From Diphasiastrum complanatum (Eukaryota; Streptophyta; Lycopodiopsida; Lycopodiales; Lycopodiaceae), in assembly GCA_029204225.1 (NCBI GenBank), contig CM055107.1:12590486-12654485 (forward strand): a DNA stretch of 64,000 bases, given 5' to 3'. The notes beneath the pieces were generated by a model that saw only the letters and a list, made by a program, of their open reading frames with translations, did no database searches and was not told the origin of the DNA. This document shows, piece after piece, positions 32,915 through 45,912 of the stretch; within the stretch, counting starts at the first letter, position 1; the number at the start of each line of letters is the position of its first letter. Position numbers and translations under genes: made by a program.

Positions 32915-33620
32915 TCATGATTCATGAAAGCTAGGATGCATCCGTAGAACTAGCATGAAGATGGGAAAGAAAAATGCTGCCAATGAAAAAAAACGTGCCT
33001 CCTGTATTAGCTGATGCAATAAACTTCTGGTAGACAATTGAGCCCCCAATCGGACAGTCATGATCCTGCTCAGCCAACTAAGTAGCATAGGTTGACTGCC
33101 CATAACAATCAGCATCAATAAAGCTAGAATTATTTGGTGACGCATCAACAATACGAACACGCTGATCAGACACATCTCCAAAATTAGCTTCGTGTATTTG
33201 AAGAGCATCTGTGGCACTTGGAGGTCGCCTACAATTGTGTTCCTAAACTTTAAACACTGGTTCCTTAATTGAATCTCAGCCATCTCAGCTGGAGTATATT
33301 GCCAAAAGAGCTTAGTTCGAGTGAGATATGTGTAGCAATATAATTTTTATGTACCTTAGCCTGAGAAGTAACCAATTAAAGTTGCATCTAATGTGGAGGC
33401 CTAGTCTGCATCTGAGATATATACTGCTGAAACCTCTCATCCGGTTTTGTAAGGAGCTGTTGCATGGCCCATTTATGTGATAATTCATAAAGCCTCAGTC
33501 TGCTCTGCCCTCACAAGTTTAAATTCCTTCTCTGTTTGATCGTAGATTCTGTCCATATGTCATTTAAGCTCCAAAGTAGAAGACTACCTATCAATAGGAG
33601 AAGATCAAGTACAAGGCATG
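32915..33620 (-). pseudogene. Decayed host-gene-like exons, family not recognised
   Basis: Minus-strand blocks look coding: MDRIYDQTEKEFKLVRAEQT, then (one-base shift) ELSHKWAMQQLLTKPDERFQ and QYISQMQTRPPH, ending at an AAG/GTACAT donor near 33353. A second block reads TKLFWQYTPAEMAEIQLRNQ, and a third DVSDQRVRIVDASPNNSSF, CPIGGSIVYQKFIASANTGG. The protein looks soluble, charged and helical, unlike retroelement proteins. Stops in two or three places show decay. It could be a degenerate duplicate of a nuclear gene. Confidence 0.4.
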
Positions 33621-34550
33621 GAAATGAGCAAATATAGGCATGTCAATGGGAAACGAATGTGATAGGTAATGCTCGAAGTATGCTGAAAAAAGATGTATTG
33701 CACAATGGATTTGAAGCTGGGCTGAAATAAATGATGAACATCACTCAGTCAATATAGTTCCAAAGTAGTATGATCAGAGTAATGATTCAAATAAAATACT
33801 AAACTTGCATTTTTTTTTCTTCTTCTCTTTTTGGAGATTTATGTGGTGTATTTTCACTTTTTCTTGAAAATTCTTGACTCGAGCAGTCGTTGCTTGATTC
33901 TAATTTTGACAATATATAGAATTGACCCATTGCAAATCAATTTGGAACTCTGCTAAAGTCACTAAAACAGAAGATAGTGTCCCATGATAGAGCTAGCAAG
34001 CCCTTGGTGATAATAAATGTATGTAGAGAAGCTGCCTCTCAGAAATGGCCCACAAAGTAGCTGCAACACACGTGCCTCATGAGCCAAGTGAGCTGAATAC
34101 CGACGTTGAGGTAAAGAGGACTATCATTGAGTAATTCAATGCGACAGGTTGCTGCTTCTCTCCCAAAAATGATATAAATCTTAATAATAAGATGTTATAA
34201 GCTAATGATGTCCAACAGTTAAGCAATGTGACAAGAGGTGACTGCCACACTAAAAAAGTGATATACATGATCTATGATGGTATAATAGAAGCCAAGAGCA
34301 TTTTCCTTGGTTTATTTTGGCTGCCATATACTACTGGAAGCTCCAATAGGACAAGAAGAATTGGTTCAACTTGAATTTGGTTATGATGCTTTCTAAGAAG
34401 AATTCCTTTCAAGGTTAGCAACATTTCTATCAATTGATCCATGGGAAGTCGTTAACTGATTTTTCAAATATAACTGAGATTTATGAGGAATTATTGGGTC
34501 CACTAGTTTGATGCTATATATTTTTGTAGGTTGTGTCCTTGGTAATATTG

Positions 34551-34652
34551 TTGCAGTTGACAGAATCAGGCATGAAAAATTTAGTGATGAGTTTCCTGAT
34601 GCGATTAGGAAATCAAGTTCTTCCTGCAGCTCACCTTTGCCTTTAAATACAG
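34551..34652 (+). other. Candidate single exon
   Basis: 102 bases bounded by TTGTTGCAG and ACAG/GTAAGA. One frame is open (DRIRHEKFSDEFPDAIRKSS). No partner exon was found nearby, so this may be chance. Confidence 0.25.
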
Positions 34653-34659
34653 GTAAGAC

Positions 34660-36425
34660 TTCAATCAGAGCACTCTTTGTGAGTTGCTTTTTGACTTTGG
34701 ATTGTTTGTGAAACTGCTGCTTTCTGCCACAGTTGTTCACTGTTGTGTCTCACTGATTTTGTAGTTCTCTTTCCTTTTTTGACAAACATGCTAAAGATTA
34801 CAAGGCATCATTGAATATGGTGCAGTCAGCTATCACGGCCTCGTTGTTGTCATGGTATTGTTATATGTGGAGCTTCAGGCTTTTGGTGGCAGTATGACTT
34901 GCTCTTGTCATGCACGCCTGAAGTTTTTTGATTTATACCCATAAATGGAATTTTGGAATGGAAATGTGAAATAAGCCAATGTCAATGGTAGATGGTTTTT
35001 TTTTTTTCACATTGTTGTCGTGCAGCCATCTGACATAAAATATCTGAACATTTTTTCAAATTTTTGGGTGAGAAGGTAAGGCCAGCATGTAGTGGAAGAG
35101 GGTATCCAGCTACGTACTGTTCGGACTTGGATAGACAAAGAAACTGTTAAACAGCAAGGCATATGGTCCTCCCAAAGAAATTTTTTCTATTTGAAATGAT
35201 CAAGTGATTCAACATGGCACAACTTTTGGGAAATTAAACAGCAGCTGCTAGGAAGCCATATGGTCCTCCGGAAGGAAAAATAATAATAATAAAATTCAAA
35301 TGAGATTTAACATGGCATAACTTAGCAGAAATTCAGAGGCCAAAAGGTACCATGAGAATGGGCCAACATTAGCTTCCAATCATAGCTTAAGACCAACATG
35401 TCCAAAAACACCAATTGGATTGTGGATGCTAAAGTGGGGAGCCAGTCTTTCACGTGTGGATCAAATCTGTATATCTAAGGTCTGCAAGAGCCAGCCTGGC
35501 TAATATTTTCGTGGTCTTGCATTAGTGGGCAATGGGCCTGTTAAAACAAGGACGAAAATATGCAACACAGATATATGAAATCTAAGCTTGGTGAATAGCC
35601 TGCTCATCTATGGTTGTTTGGCAAATAGTAACTAACATACAGCAGCCAAAGCAGTATTCAAATAAAAAAATGGAACATAAGAAGTTTGATTTTGTTTTGA
35701 GAGTGAAAAAGGAGTACCTCCTAGAAGCACAGTGTTACGTATGTCATTACAGCTGAGAAGACATGCATAAGGTGGATATCTGCTGATATACTTAGGATAA
35801 CCATGGAGTCATGGAGAGCAAGAGCAAGGTCCTTGCTTGTACTTTGCTAGTAGATTATTGGATATACAAATAGTATGGTCTCTTTTGTAGTATGTTCATG
35901 TTCTTGTACACTTTAGTACTGCTACTACTTGTGCTTTCCCATTGAATTTCTCAGCTGAATGCTCTACTTGGTGATCATTTGAAATTTTTGCAAGGAAGCA
36001 CTCGCTCCTCACCAACAGAGTCTTGCAGTGTGGACTGACTGGGTTTTAATTATAGGCAATTTTTAAGTTTAGTGCTCTTACCATACTCTAGTACTAGTAT
36101 TATATGCAAGAGTTAAAAGGAATAGGTGATCAACGTTCATCAGTCACAAATGCTACATTTATAATTCTGGGTGAGTGCACTAACAAAAAACATAACAGAG
36201 CGCAAAGAATGCAGCGTATTGTTTCGCGGGTGCTAACGCTTTTGTTTTTAACTAATTTGCTGGCATATGGCATGTGGTGCCAATTTGCTAGGCTTTGCTT
36301 GACGAGCAGAAATCTTTGCCAATCATGAGCATGCAGGGCACTAGTGAATGTTGCTCTTTTAACAAGCCAATAACTCATTGGAATGTGCAAAGGATATAAA
36401 TTGATCAAAGACTACACTAACCCAT
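34660..36425. other. Unassigned 1.8 kb
   Basis: No supported gene, RNA gene or repeat seen. Confidence 0.35.
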
Positions 36426-36429
36426 TAGG

Positions 36430-36462
36430 GGTGTGTGTGTGTGTGTGTGTATGTGTGTGCGC
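36430..36462 (+). repeat. (GT)n microsatellite
   Basis: GT repeat interrupted by ATG and CGC near 36450-36460, followed by a G-rich GGGTGG stretch. Confidence 0.85.
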
Positions 36463-36699
36463 GGGTGGGCGGGTGGCTGGGTGGGATGGGCATTACAGAA
36501 TATTAGAACTTAAAATGGGCCCTTTGTTAAGATGCTTTTTTTTTACTTCGCACGCTTTTAAATCCCATCGGGGATAACAAACGATTGTGATTGGACCACA
36601 GTTATTGCCCGAATACTCTTTTGTTGCCCATCTTTGTACAGTCGAGGTTGATTTGATGTCAATAGTCATAAACTATAGTTAACTAATCCTTGTAGTTTA

Positions 36700-37679
36700 G
36701 GAACTTCTTGTCATTCTTTGGTATACCTCTCACTCTCTTCATTCTCTTTGATGAGAGGACAAAAGCATATAGGTGTTTTGATTCTGTAATGAACAAGATT
36801 CACATAAGCAAAGATGTGATCTTTGATGAGACGCATAGGTATGAATATAAAGACCATGCAAGTGATGAAAGCATCAAAAGACTTCCTACAATCTTGGAAG
36901 AAGAAGACGCTCCATAGGATGATGAACATGAAGACGAAGGTCGAGAGGGTGAGTATGAGATAATACCACCTATCCAAGAGCCTAGGGGAAGGTACTTGCC
37001 AATAGGAGCAACAAATTAGAAACCGGTTGGAAGTAAGAGACATTACTTGGACACTCCTTGGGACACATACTCTCCACGAAGTGCATCACCTAAGTCTAAG
37101 ATACCAAAATGGTATGAAAAGATCATGAAGGACAGAAAGCTAAATCAACCAGGATCTAGCACACAAGAAGAAGTGAGAAGATCAACGCGGGAAAGGAAGC
37201 CTCTCGATTGCTATCATGTGAAATATGCCCTAACGAGTGACATTTTGAAGTGTCGAGAGCCATCAACCTTTGATGAGGCAAAGGATTACAAAGAATGGCA
37301 AAGGGCAATGGAAGAGGAGATGCAGTCCATTCACGAACATGATACGTGGGAGTTAGTTGATCTACCATTCGGAAAGAAACCCATTGACAACAAATGGGTG
37401 TTTAGAACAAAGTTTAATGCGGATGGCACAATAGCAAAACATAAGGCACATCTAGTAGTGAAGGGCTATGTGCAGAACAAGGGAATTGACTACGAAGAGA
37501 CATTTGCTCTAGTGGCTAAGTGGACTATGCTACATCTTATCATCGCTTTAGCATCTCATTTTGGGTGGAAGATCCATCAAATGGATGTGAAGTCCGCATT
37601 TTTGAATGGTGACCTAGAGGAAGAAGTTTACATGGTCCAACCACAGGGCTTTATGGCAAAAGGACAAGAACATAAATAA
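36700..37679 (+). pseudogene. Copia element D: integrase end and first half of reverse transcriptase
   Basis: Reads AYRCFDSVMNKIHISKDVIF (C-terminal integrase region), an acidic linker, then EWQRAMEEEMQSIHEHDTWE, IDNKWVFRTKFNADGTIAKH, GIDYEETFALVAKWTMLHLI and QMDVKSAFLNGDLEEEVYM. These are the standard copia RT blocks. Stops at 36917 and 37019 and a TAAG disruption at 37677 break the frame. The remainder continues at 37681. Confidence 0.9.
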
Positions 37680-37680
37680 G

Positions 37681-38719
37681 GTGTGCAAGCTACACAAAGT
37701 ACTTTATGGCCTTAAGCAAGCGCCACGCGCATGGTATGGACGCATTGACAATTACTTTCTTTCTCATGAATTTGTAAGAACAAATTCAGATCCAAACCTT
37801 TATGGTCTTGTAAACGAAGATAGCATTGCCTTGATTGTACTTTATGTTGATGATATTATTATCATGGGCAATGATGAGAATGTCATTCATTCTATCAAAG
37901 CCAACTTATGCAAGCAATTTGAGATGACAGATTTAGATCTTATGCACTATTGCTTGGGTGTCGAAGTATGGCAAACTAGCAATGATATCAGGTTATGTCA
38001 AAACAAGTATGTGCGCAAGATATTAGAGAGATTTCGCATGACAGAGTGCAAACCTTCCATCACCCCTTGCGAAGCTGGTAAGAAGTTATCTTGTATTGAT
38101 AATACATATATTGGTGCTACTTTATTCTGTCAGCTAGTTGGGAGTTTGATCTATCTTACGACTACACGTCCTGATATTTGCTATGTTGTAAGTCTAATTA
38201 GCCAATTTATGTCATCACCCACTATGGATCATTGGAAAGTTGCGAAAAGGATTTTGAGGTATGTGAAAGGTGCACCTAACATTGGCTTGGTCTACAAAAG
38301 ACAAAGTGCTTTACCTAAGTTGCAAGGCTATGTTGACGATTGGGCAGGAAATGTAGATGATAGAAAGCCAACAACATGTTATGGAAAGCGGTTGTTTTTC
38401 ATGGTCTAGCAAGAAGCAAGACACCATTTTTCTTTCTTCTACAGAAGCAAAATATAAAGCGTTAAGTTCTGCCACTCATGAAGCTATTTGGTTGCGTAAG
38501 TTGTTACGTGAGATTGGCATGAAGCAGGTACATCCTACTGTTATTTTCTGTGATAGCCAAAGTGGGATACAATTGGCTAAGAATCATGTCTTTCACGTGA
38601 GAACAAAACATATTGAGGTAAAATATCACTTTGTGCGTGAAAAACTACAATCTGAAGATATAAGTATTGCACACTGTTCTACGTCGTTGCAAGTTGCTAA
38701 TATATTTACGAAAGCTTGA
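37681..38719 (+). pseudogene. Copia element D: second half of reverse transcriptase and RNase H
   Basis: Reads HKVLYGLKQAPRAWYGRIDN, IVLYVDDIIIMGN (catalytic YVDD), DLDLMHYCLGVEVWQ, TRPDICYVVS, HWKVAKRILRYVKGAP. A frameshift near 38390 is followed by SSKKQDTIFLSSTEAKYKAL and RNase H up to ANIFTKA. It is closely related to element B at 27 kb, clearly the same clade. Confidence 0.9.
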
Positions 38720-38835
38720 AGTAAAGAGAAGCTTGAAACAGCCAAGGTTATGTAAAAAGCCTTTACTTATGATACTATCATGGAGGTATGTTCCATGAAT
38801 AGAGTAAACTTTAAAATAGAGAGAGACATTGATCA

Positions 38836-38880
38836 GTGAGGGAGAGAGTTAAAATAGGAATGATTGACTTATACAGTGCT
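38836..38880 (+). mobile_element. Polypurine tract and start of 3' LTR of element D
   Basis: GAGGGAGAGAG ends at about 38848, followed by AGTTAAAATAGGAATG, matching the AGTTAGAATT start of element B's LTR. The downstream LTR end was not located. Confidence 0.55.
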
Positions 38881-39960
38881 TTCTAATTTCGATGGCACCA
38901 CGTGTGCTCAATTCTAGAATTATCAGACCGTCTTTTTTTTACGAGCCCTTTGAGTGCAACACGTCATCACTGACTTACTACCTCTCATGTGAGGGTTGTA
39001 ATGGCGAGAGTTAGTCTGGCGGAGGTTTTTTAAACAAGAATGAGAGGAGTCTCTTACTACCAGGTTTCAGACTGGGCTTAACCTTCACCGAACATATAGC
39101 AAGTACTAAACACTCAGATGTTGGTGTATGCACATCGTTGAAGGTTCATATAGGGTAAAATACTAAAAAATTTAACTAGCGAGGGCTCAGGAGGTCAATC
39201 CACCATGAGAACTCTCATTGATTAGGACAACCTTTGTAGGAATGTTCACAGAATCTCTAGTCAGATTGGGACACTGATTTATGGAGAGATCAAGGAAGGT
39301 TCTTTTGGGAAAAAAAAACAAAATTGTGAAGGTAATCAATTTCTTTGTAATTCAATACTCAAAAATTGACAGAACCTTCACAAGAGACACTGTATTGGAC
39401 CTAACCTTCGCCAAAGGTCTATTAGCTTGCCTCACTTAGAGCTAGCTACAACAACATCGGCAAGGGTTATTGTGCGGATAACAATGTAGATTTTGCAATC
39501 TGACGATACTTTTGGACCAAAATAGCACGTTTGAGGCTCAAAACCCACTTTTGGACAACAAATTTATTGATTAACCTTTGCTGAATCTTCTGTTAGCTAA
39601 ACATAGTAGGAGAAAGATGCAACAAGGTCAGCGAAGTTCTTCTAGAGTTGAGGGTAATTTTTTTTTGTTTTCAAAGATTTTTTCATTGTTTCTGCGAATT
39701 GGCTGGGAACCAATCTTTGCCACTTGGATAGCAAATTTGGATAACAATCCCAACCTTATTTAGATTATTTTTTTTTTTTGTAGATTTTGGTTGATTTCAA
39801 CCATTAATCCAACCTGTACAACATGTAATGGTTTTGTAAGGATGTCTCATGCTTTTGATCCCATGCACAACACAAAAATAAATCAGAACATGCACGAAAT
39901 CAAGCCCAGGAGCTCCCTATACCAAAAAAAAGGAATGCAAACACAAGAACAATGATAAGG
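38881..39960. other. Unassigned, with scattered CCTTC(G/A)CC motifs
   Basis: No gene seen. Words such as AACCTTCGCCAAAGG and ACCTTCACC recur, as they do in the leader of the element at 48.4-49.7 kb and around 42.1-42.4 kb. It may be internal sequence of the minus-sense LTR element that follows. Confidence 0.35.
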
Positions 39961-39961
39961 A

Positions 39962-40735
39962 AACTATCCCTAACAACGGCACCACTGTTGAGGGGTAGAG
40001 ATCTAGTCAAGGCTTGTCACGACTTCTTACAAATATTATCGTTCCCATGAGATAGTTGTAGCATTCTTTCAAGCATGCATTCATGTACAAGAGCAAAAAC
40101 ACAACTCATACGATTTCATCCAAGTAACACTATCTCTATCATTTTAACACTAGATTCTATCACTACCTCCACATTGACACTACTTGCAAAAGCTTTTAAC
40201 ACTACACAAGCATCGAATTCATGTTAACACTACTCATAATCACAAAGAAGCAAGGGAGGCATCATGCAACTATACTTTGCTCTTAAATCATGGATTAACA
40301 CTACTAGAAAACCACAAAACAAAGCATGAAAATCCAACAAAACCAAAAGCATGAGAGAGAATGGAGTTAGAAGCATGTATGTTCACGATGAGACTTTGTC
40401 AAAATCTCCTCCTCTTGATTGAACATGAAAATGAGTATAGGTGGTGCCTTTTTATGGTTGATGTAGGGCCTTCACCTCTTAATCCTATTGGTTTGCCTAT
40501 GTGGCATTGCTCCTACTTCTATTGGCTAGCCTAGGTGGTGCCCATGTGAAGTCCATGTGAACCCTATGTGACATTGCCACCTAAGGCTAAGCCTTATTAA
40601 CTCGATTTTGGCCTCTTCTACTCTATTTTAGCTCTAATGGCACAAACCATTTATTTTAGCTTAACAAACTAGTGTACATACATTTAAATGTGCTTATTGG
40701 GGTGCGCTTACACTCGAAGGAGCCATCTACCCTCT
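39962..40735 (-). mobile_element. LTR (minus sense) with primer-binding-like site
   Basis: In minus sense the head reads AATAAGTGAGAGGGTAGATG then GTGTAAGCGCACCCC (40693-40742), a TATA-like CATAAAAAGG lies near 40450, and near 39962-39985 the sequence TGGTGCCGTTGTTAGGGA resembles a gypsy tRNA primer site. The element body would lie at lower coordinates but was not recognised. Confidence 0.5.
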
Positions 40736-40942
40736 CACTTATTCATGATTTATCTTTTGACGTGTGGACACAGAAAATTCAAATAAGAGTATCACATAGG
40801 CATCCACTGTGACTACCCCAACAACTACACACATATAGTCTTTCTTAACAAGATGTGGCAATTTGTAACTTTTTGTTGAGTAGCAATGAATGTTTCCTTG
40901 CTCATGAGCTCCATTGAAAACAACAAAATATGGTACTATGGG

Positions 40943-41127
<185 letters not shown>

Positions 41128-42085
41128 TTCAACAATGTCTTTATGCATCTAGAGGTCTCTTCTCTCCTCTTGTGTGAGCTTCTTTGCCTCTCTTTGAAAA
41201 GTTGCTCCATCATCAATAGGCTCATTCTAAAAAATATCTTCTAAATTGGTTCCACACTCATGATTTCACACAACTTCTTTATGATTCACCTTTCGATGAG
41301 GCTCAATCTTGCATTCTTTCTTGTGTAGGCCTAGGTGCAAGTGCTTGGCTTGTAGTGCATCTTGTCATTCAAAGTTATTTGGTATTGCTCTTCGAGTTAG
41401 AATGGGGATTTCTCATCTGGTGTTGTGGGTTTGATGTAATTTCTATGTGGCCATCCTCTTGATTTCCTGAACACACATCTTATGTGCCATTCTTTAGTGG
41501 AGATTGCATTGCAATTCATAAATTTATTTGTGATGTATTTGCATCTATTGCACATGAATGCAAGACGTTGGTCACCCATGGGTGTTAGGATTGGTCCAAT
41601 AAATTAATCTTGTTTAGACTGATGGTCAGTCACGAAAGACAAGACTAATTATTAGTTGTGAACAACTAGACTAATAATAATTCGCGAAGAACATACTAAC
41701 AGATTAAGCAATAAGAGAGTCAAACAGAATGTAGAAAAGCATAGCAATATTGACACAAATCTGGACACAAAACAAATAGAGCTGTAATCAGATTAAGTAT
41801 AGCGAAATATACACCGTGCTTCACAAAGCTAATCCAATCTGAAAAAGGAATAAACCTATTACTAACAATACAAAGAATCGATGCGTGAAAGCATCTACTT
41901 CGTCTATCTCTGATAAGCTTCTGATGCTTGCTATATTTTTCACACACACTGAATACGCAGATGGTATCCAATATATATACATAATGTTACAGGTGTGCAG
42001 ATGTACAAAGTGGATGTGCTATCTGTGGGAGATCATGGGTGGCTACTGTCGTTGTCAAATCTGATTGCACAGTTGCATGGGATGA
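41128..42085. other. Unassigned 0.95 kb
   Basis: No supported gene seen. 41580-42060 has LTR-like composition but no clear ends. Confidence 0.35.
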
Positions 42086-42420
42086 GCGTGAGAAGGCTGC
42101 GACATCAGCCTTCGCTGAAATGAACGTTGATGAAAATGCAAAAAATGCGACACTCTGACAAATGCCTTAAAATTTGATTACAGGGTACCTTCACTTTTCT
42201 ATTAGGGCACCTTCGGCATTTGTAGGGCAATGTCGTCTTTTTTGCCTGTCACCGCAACATCAGCCTTCGCTGAAATGAACGTTGATGAAAATGCGACACT
42301 CTGACAAATGCCTTAAAATTTGATCTACAGGGTACCTTCACTTTTGTATTAGGGCACCTTCGGCATTTGTAGAGCAATGTCACCTTTTTCGCCTGTCACA
42401 AATCACGTGTAAAAACACAG
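42086..42420. repeat. 155-bp tandem duplication
   Basis: The landmark CATCAGCCTTCGCTGAAATG starts at 42103 and 42258. The units share GGGTACCTTCACTTT and GGGCACCTTCGGCATTTG. A partial third unit (TGTCACCTTTTTCGCC) follows to about 42440. Confidence 0.85.
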
Positions 42421-45400
42421 TGTCACCTTTTTCGCCCGTGGAAATTTACTTGTATTTATGCAGACAACCGCGTTTTTCGTCTGTCTTATTTTACATGTAA
42501 ATATGCAGACTGTTGTGCGACAACATGAGTAAAGTCAATGCTAGGTGGCACTACGATATTTCATTTATAGTCCAATTTGAGTAGACTTTCCATGGGGCAG
42601 TTCACATGCTTTGCCAATGTGAGAAAAAATTGCAACCAAAATGCACAATTTAAACATGAGTGAAGGCCTAATCAATGAACTTGACAATAAAGGCCTAATG
42701 CCCATGTCTAGTATTATTTCAAATCCTCAATAAGTTGACATGGACGTAGTAAGCAAGATCGCCAAAAGTGAGGGAGAACACGGTTGTGTGTGCTAAAGGA
42801 TGAGAGAGAGATATATATACTCTCTCATGAATGCCCCATTGGCCATGACAACCAATGTATTGTCACACCTAGGCTAGTCCAATTCAATTTGTTGTTAGTT
42901 CATAGCACTCACTCTAGGTAGAAGGCCCCATAGTACATTAACAACAAATATTCGAGTAGAGGGGTGTCACCCCTAGCAACCATTACTAACATAGGTCCTA
43001 TGTGAGTCTTGACCACATATAGAATATGTGATCAATATGGCTAATTAGGGTTAATCATGGATGTGAGATAATTAGTTTGATTAGACTGGACTTTGGAACC
43101 AATCCTAGTACATTTGAAAAAAATTAATTGGGCTTCATATTGTGACAAGATATTCATGTTGTTAAGATGACATGCTATGATGAATCAAATGCTAATCTTC
43201 CATGTTGAGTTGAGCTACAAACCTAAGGTCATGTTCTCCATCAAAGGGTGTGATACAACTAGTCGTTGAAATAATGCCATCTTGTTTTATTCTCTATTGG
43301 AATCATGATAACTATGGTAATATGTTCTTAGGTTCAAATATCCCATCACTCAAACCTTTTCACTAGGAGAATATGGCATTTAGATAGCTTGTATTGACTG
43401 CTTGCAGTATAACATGGACATTTTATATTATTCTAAATGGTAAAAGAACAATTGATAATTTTTTGTGTAAAAAACTCAAAAAATATTTAACAAATAATTA
43501 TAACCATGTGCATGATCAACTAATAAAATAGTTTTCCAATAAAAAAATGTCGAGTTCCTTCTCCTCGAGATCCTGTAAAGTTGAATTGAAGATCATGATT
43601 GAATGGCACAAGTGATGAGATTCAAAGATATTGTACATTTTCTCCGATTTTGATGGAAATTTGATATCTCCATTGAGATTGAATTTGAGATTTCACTTTC
43701 TCTAAGAAAATTATCAATTTTTTATGGACTAGTTGTAAGCTTTCACATATGGTCACATGTAAGATTATGATGGATATCATTTGGTACTCTTGAAAGCTAT
43801 AATCTTTTTCCAATGGGGACTTCATGTACAAGATAACATGAAACCTCATTTCATGTATCTTGCATCCCTTTTTAGTGTGGCATAAGGTACTAGCAAGTAC
43901 CTTGACATTATTACATTAAACTCTTTGCCTTCAAAAAGAAGTACATCAACATTCTTAGTGACCAAGTTGTACAGAGGACTTATATAAACAAATTAAACCA
44001 TGACTACCTCACATGGGAAAGACATAGAGCTTATTTTCTTTAATATGAGATCATTGGATGTTTGCTACTGACATCAAGCATTTATATCAATAGTTCTAGT
44101 CACGTTGAATAAGGATTCTTATAAAGTTCATAATTTCTTTTTCCATTTAAACAACTAATTTTCACTATCACACTGACCAAAAAATATTTCAAACTAGAGC
44201 TATTTCATGAAGTATGCTTGTATGTGTAAAAACAAACTCTAATTACCATTCATCAACATTATCAAGACTACTCAAGGAAAATGCATTTAGTATCTACTCA
44301 AGATATATGACAACCATTGATTGCTTTGAAGAACTTGATGAGCAATTATTTTTTAATGGCTTGAAATCACATGATTTTGAAGCTACATGATGTGTGTTTG
44401 AAATATTCAACTTAGATGCAGAATAACAAAACAAGAATGACGTTGAACTTCTGTTAGCCAAACTTTTTCTTCTTACAAAGCTTGTAATCTATTAGCCAAA
44501 CTTTTATTTAGGAGCTATTTGAGTATACTAAAAGATGTATAAAACATCATGAACAGATGGCCATGTGCATAGTTACACATTAACATCCAAAGTGGGACCT
44601 TTCACCTACATATTCAAAAGAAAAATAAAATTCATGTTGCCATTGACCTTATATAATAATAATCGTTCATTTCAATTATCCTTATTACTTTTTCTTATGA
44701 AATTTGAAGATCTTGAATAGTAAGTAGTTTTCATTTAATAACATAGTGCAAAAAAAAATTTTAATGTTGAGATTTAACACCCTTACCTATGAACATTGAA
44801 GTTATGATGGCCAATCGAATGAATCTATTGTTTCAACATATATATGCAAGTTAAACTGTTGAAGCTTGTTTCAATCTCCTACATGGTTGGTACCCACAAG
44901 TACGTTTATTTTATAGCAATGAATTGCTTGTTGAGTAGTTGTAATTGGAATGTCTAGGTGATAGCGCTATATGATCAATAACATTGGTGATACCAATGTG
45001 CTAATGTGCTATGCTCGAGAAGTCTTTACTTTCAAGATCCACAAATGATTGATTGAAAAAGAGAAGATCACAAAGATAAGAATGTTGATTTTCCCAAATG
45101 TTAGGTATTAATCTAGATGACACATCAATTAAGAGATGTACTATAGGTATAAGTTGAAATGGATGTTATAAGTCTTGAGGTGGTTTAGATGGCAATGGGA
45201 CAAAGTTGCAATATAAAGTTTTCCTTGATATTTGGGCATGAAAAACTAATTCCAAACAAGATGGCCATAATGGCAACTCCATGTGTATATGGAGATTGAG
45301 GATATGACCAATTTTGTTACTAATTATGAGTTGACCATGAGAAAGTCTTAAAATTGTACATACAATTTGGCCATGCTAGTGTGAATGCTACCAAAACTAT

Positions 45401-45834
45401 TAGACTAGCTAGATTTTGGTCGGATGGTGACTTGGCCACTACTAGAGAAAATTAACCAAGATGTAATTATCATTTTTTATGTACTTACCATCCCAAAATT
45501 GCTATTCGCTTCCTTAGGTCAAGAAAGTCAAGACTACAAACTAGCCAATTGGGTGAGTGATTTCGAAAAATCGCAAGAGGTGATGGCATGAATCAAGAAG
45601 CTTTGATTTAAGGCATGATTAGGAAAGGTGTTTCAAAATCTTAATATCATATCTAAGTTCATTAGGATATATTTTGCATCGAATGAATGTACAATTTGAT
45701 GAGAGAATGCAAACAGTTTGCATTGCAGTTTCTTCTACACACATCGTAGATTGTAAGCTTGTGATTTATACTTTGTTTTTCAAATATCTATTGATTCACA
45801 CTGTCAAAAATTGCTTGAATTCTAGCTTGAGTAC
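42421..45834. other. Unassigned 3.4 kb
   Basis: AT-rich sequence with no supported coding region on either strand, no tandem repeat and no recognised retroelement motif. Confidence 0.35.
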
Positions 45835-45912
45835 ATTTTCGTTTCCAATGGGGGCTCAAACCTAAAACCAAAGAAACTTTGCATGCCAAGCTAATCAATC
45901 AACCAAACCTTG
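45835..45912 (-). mobile_element. tRNA-derived SINE, copy 2
   Basis: In minus sense it reads GTTTGGTTGATTGATTAGC, then GCAAAGTTTCTTTGG and AGGTTTGAGCCCCCAT. It shares both boxes and the AAAGTTTCTTTGG between them with the copy at 30178, in the opposite orientation. Confidence 0.55.
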
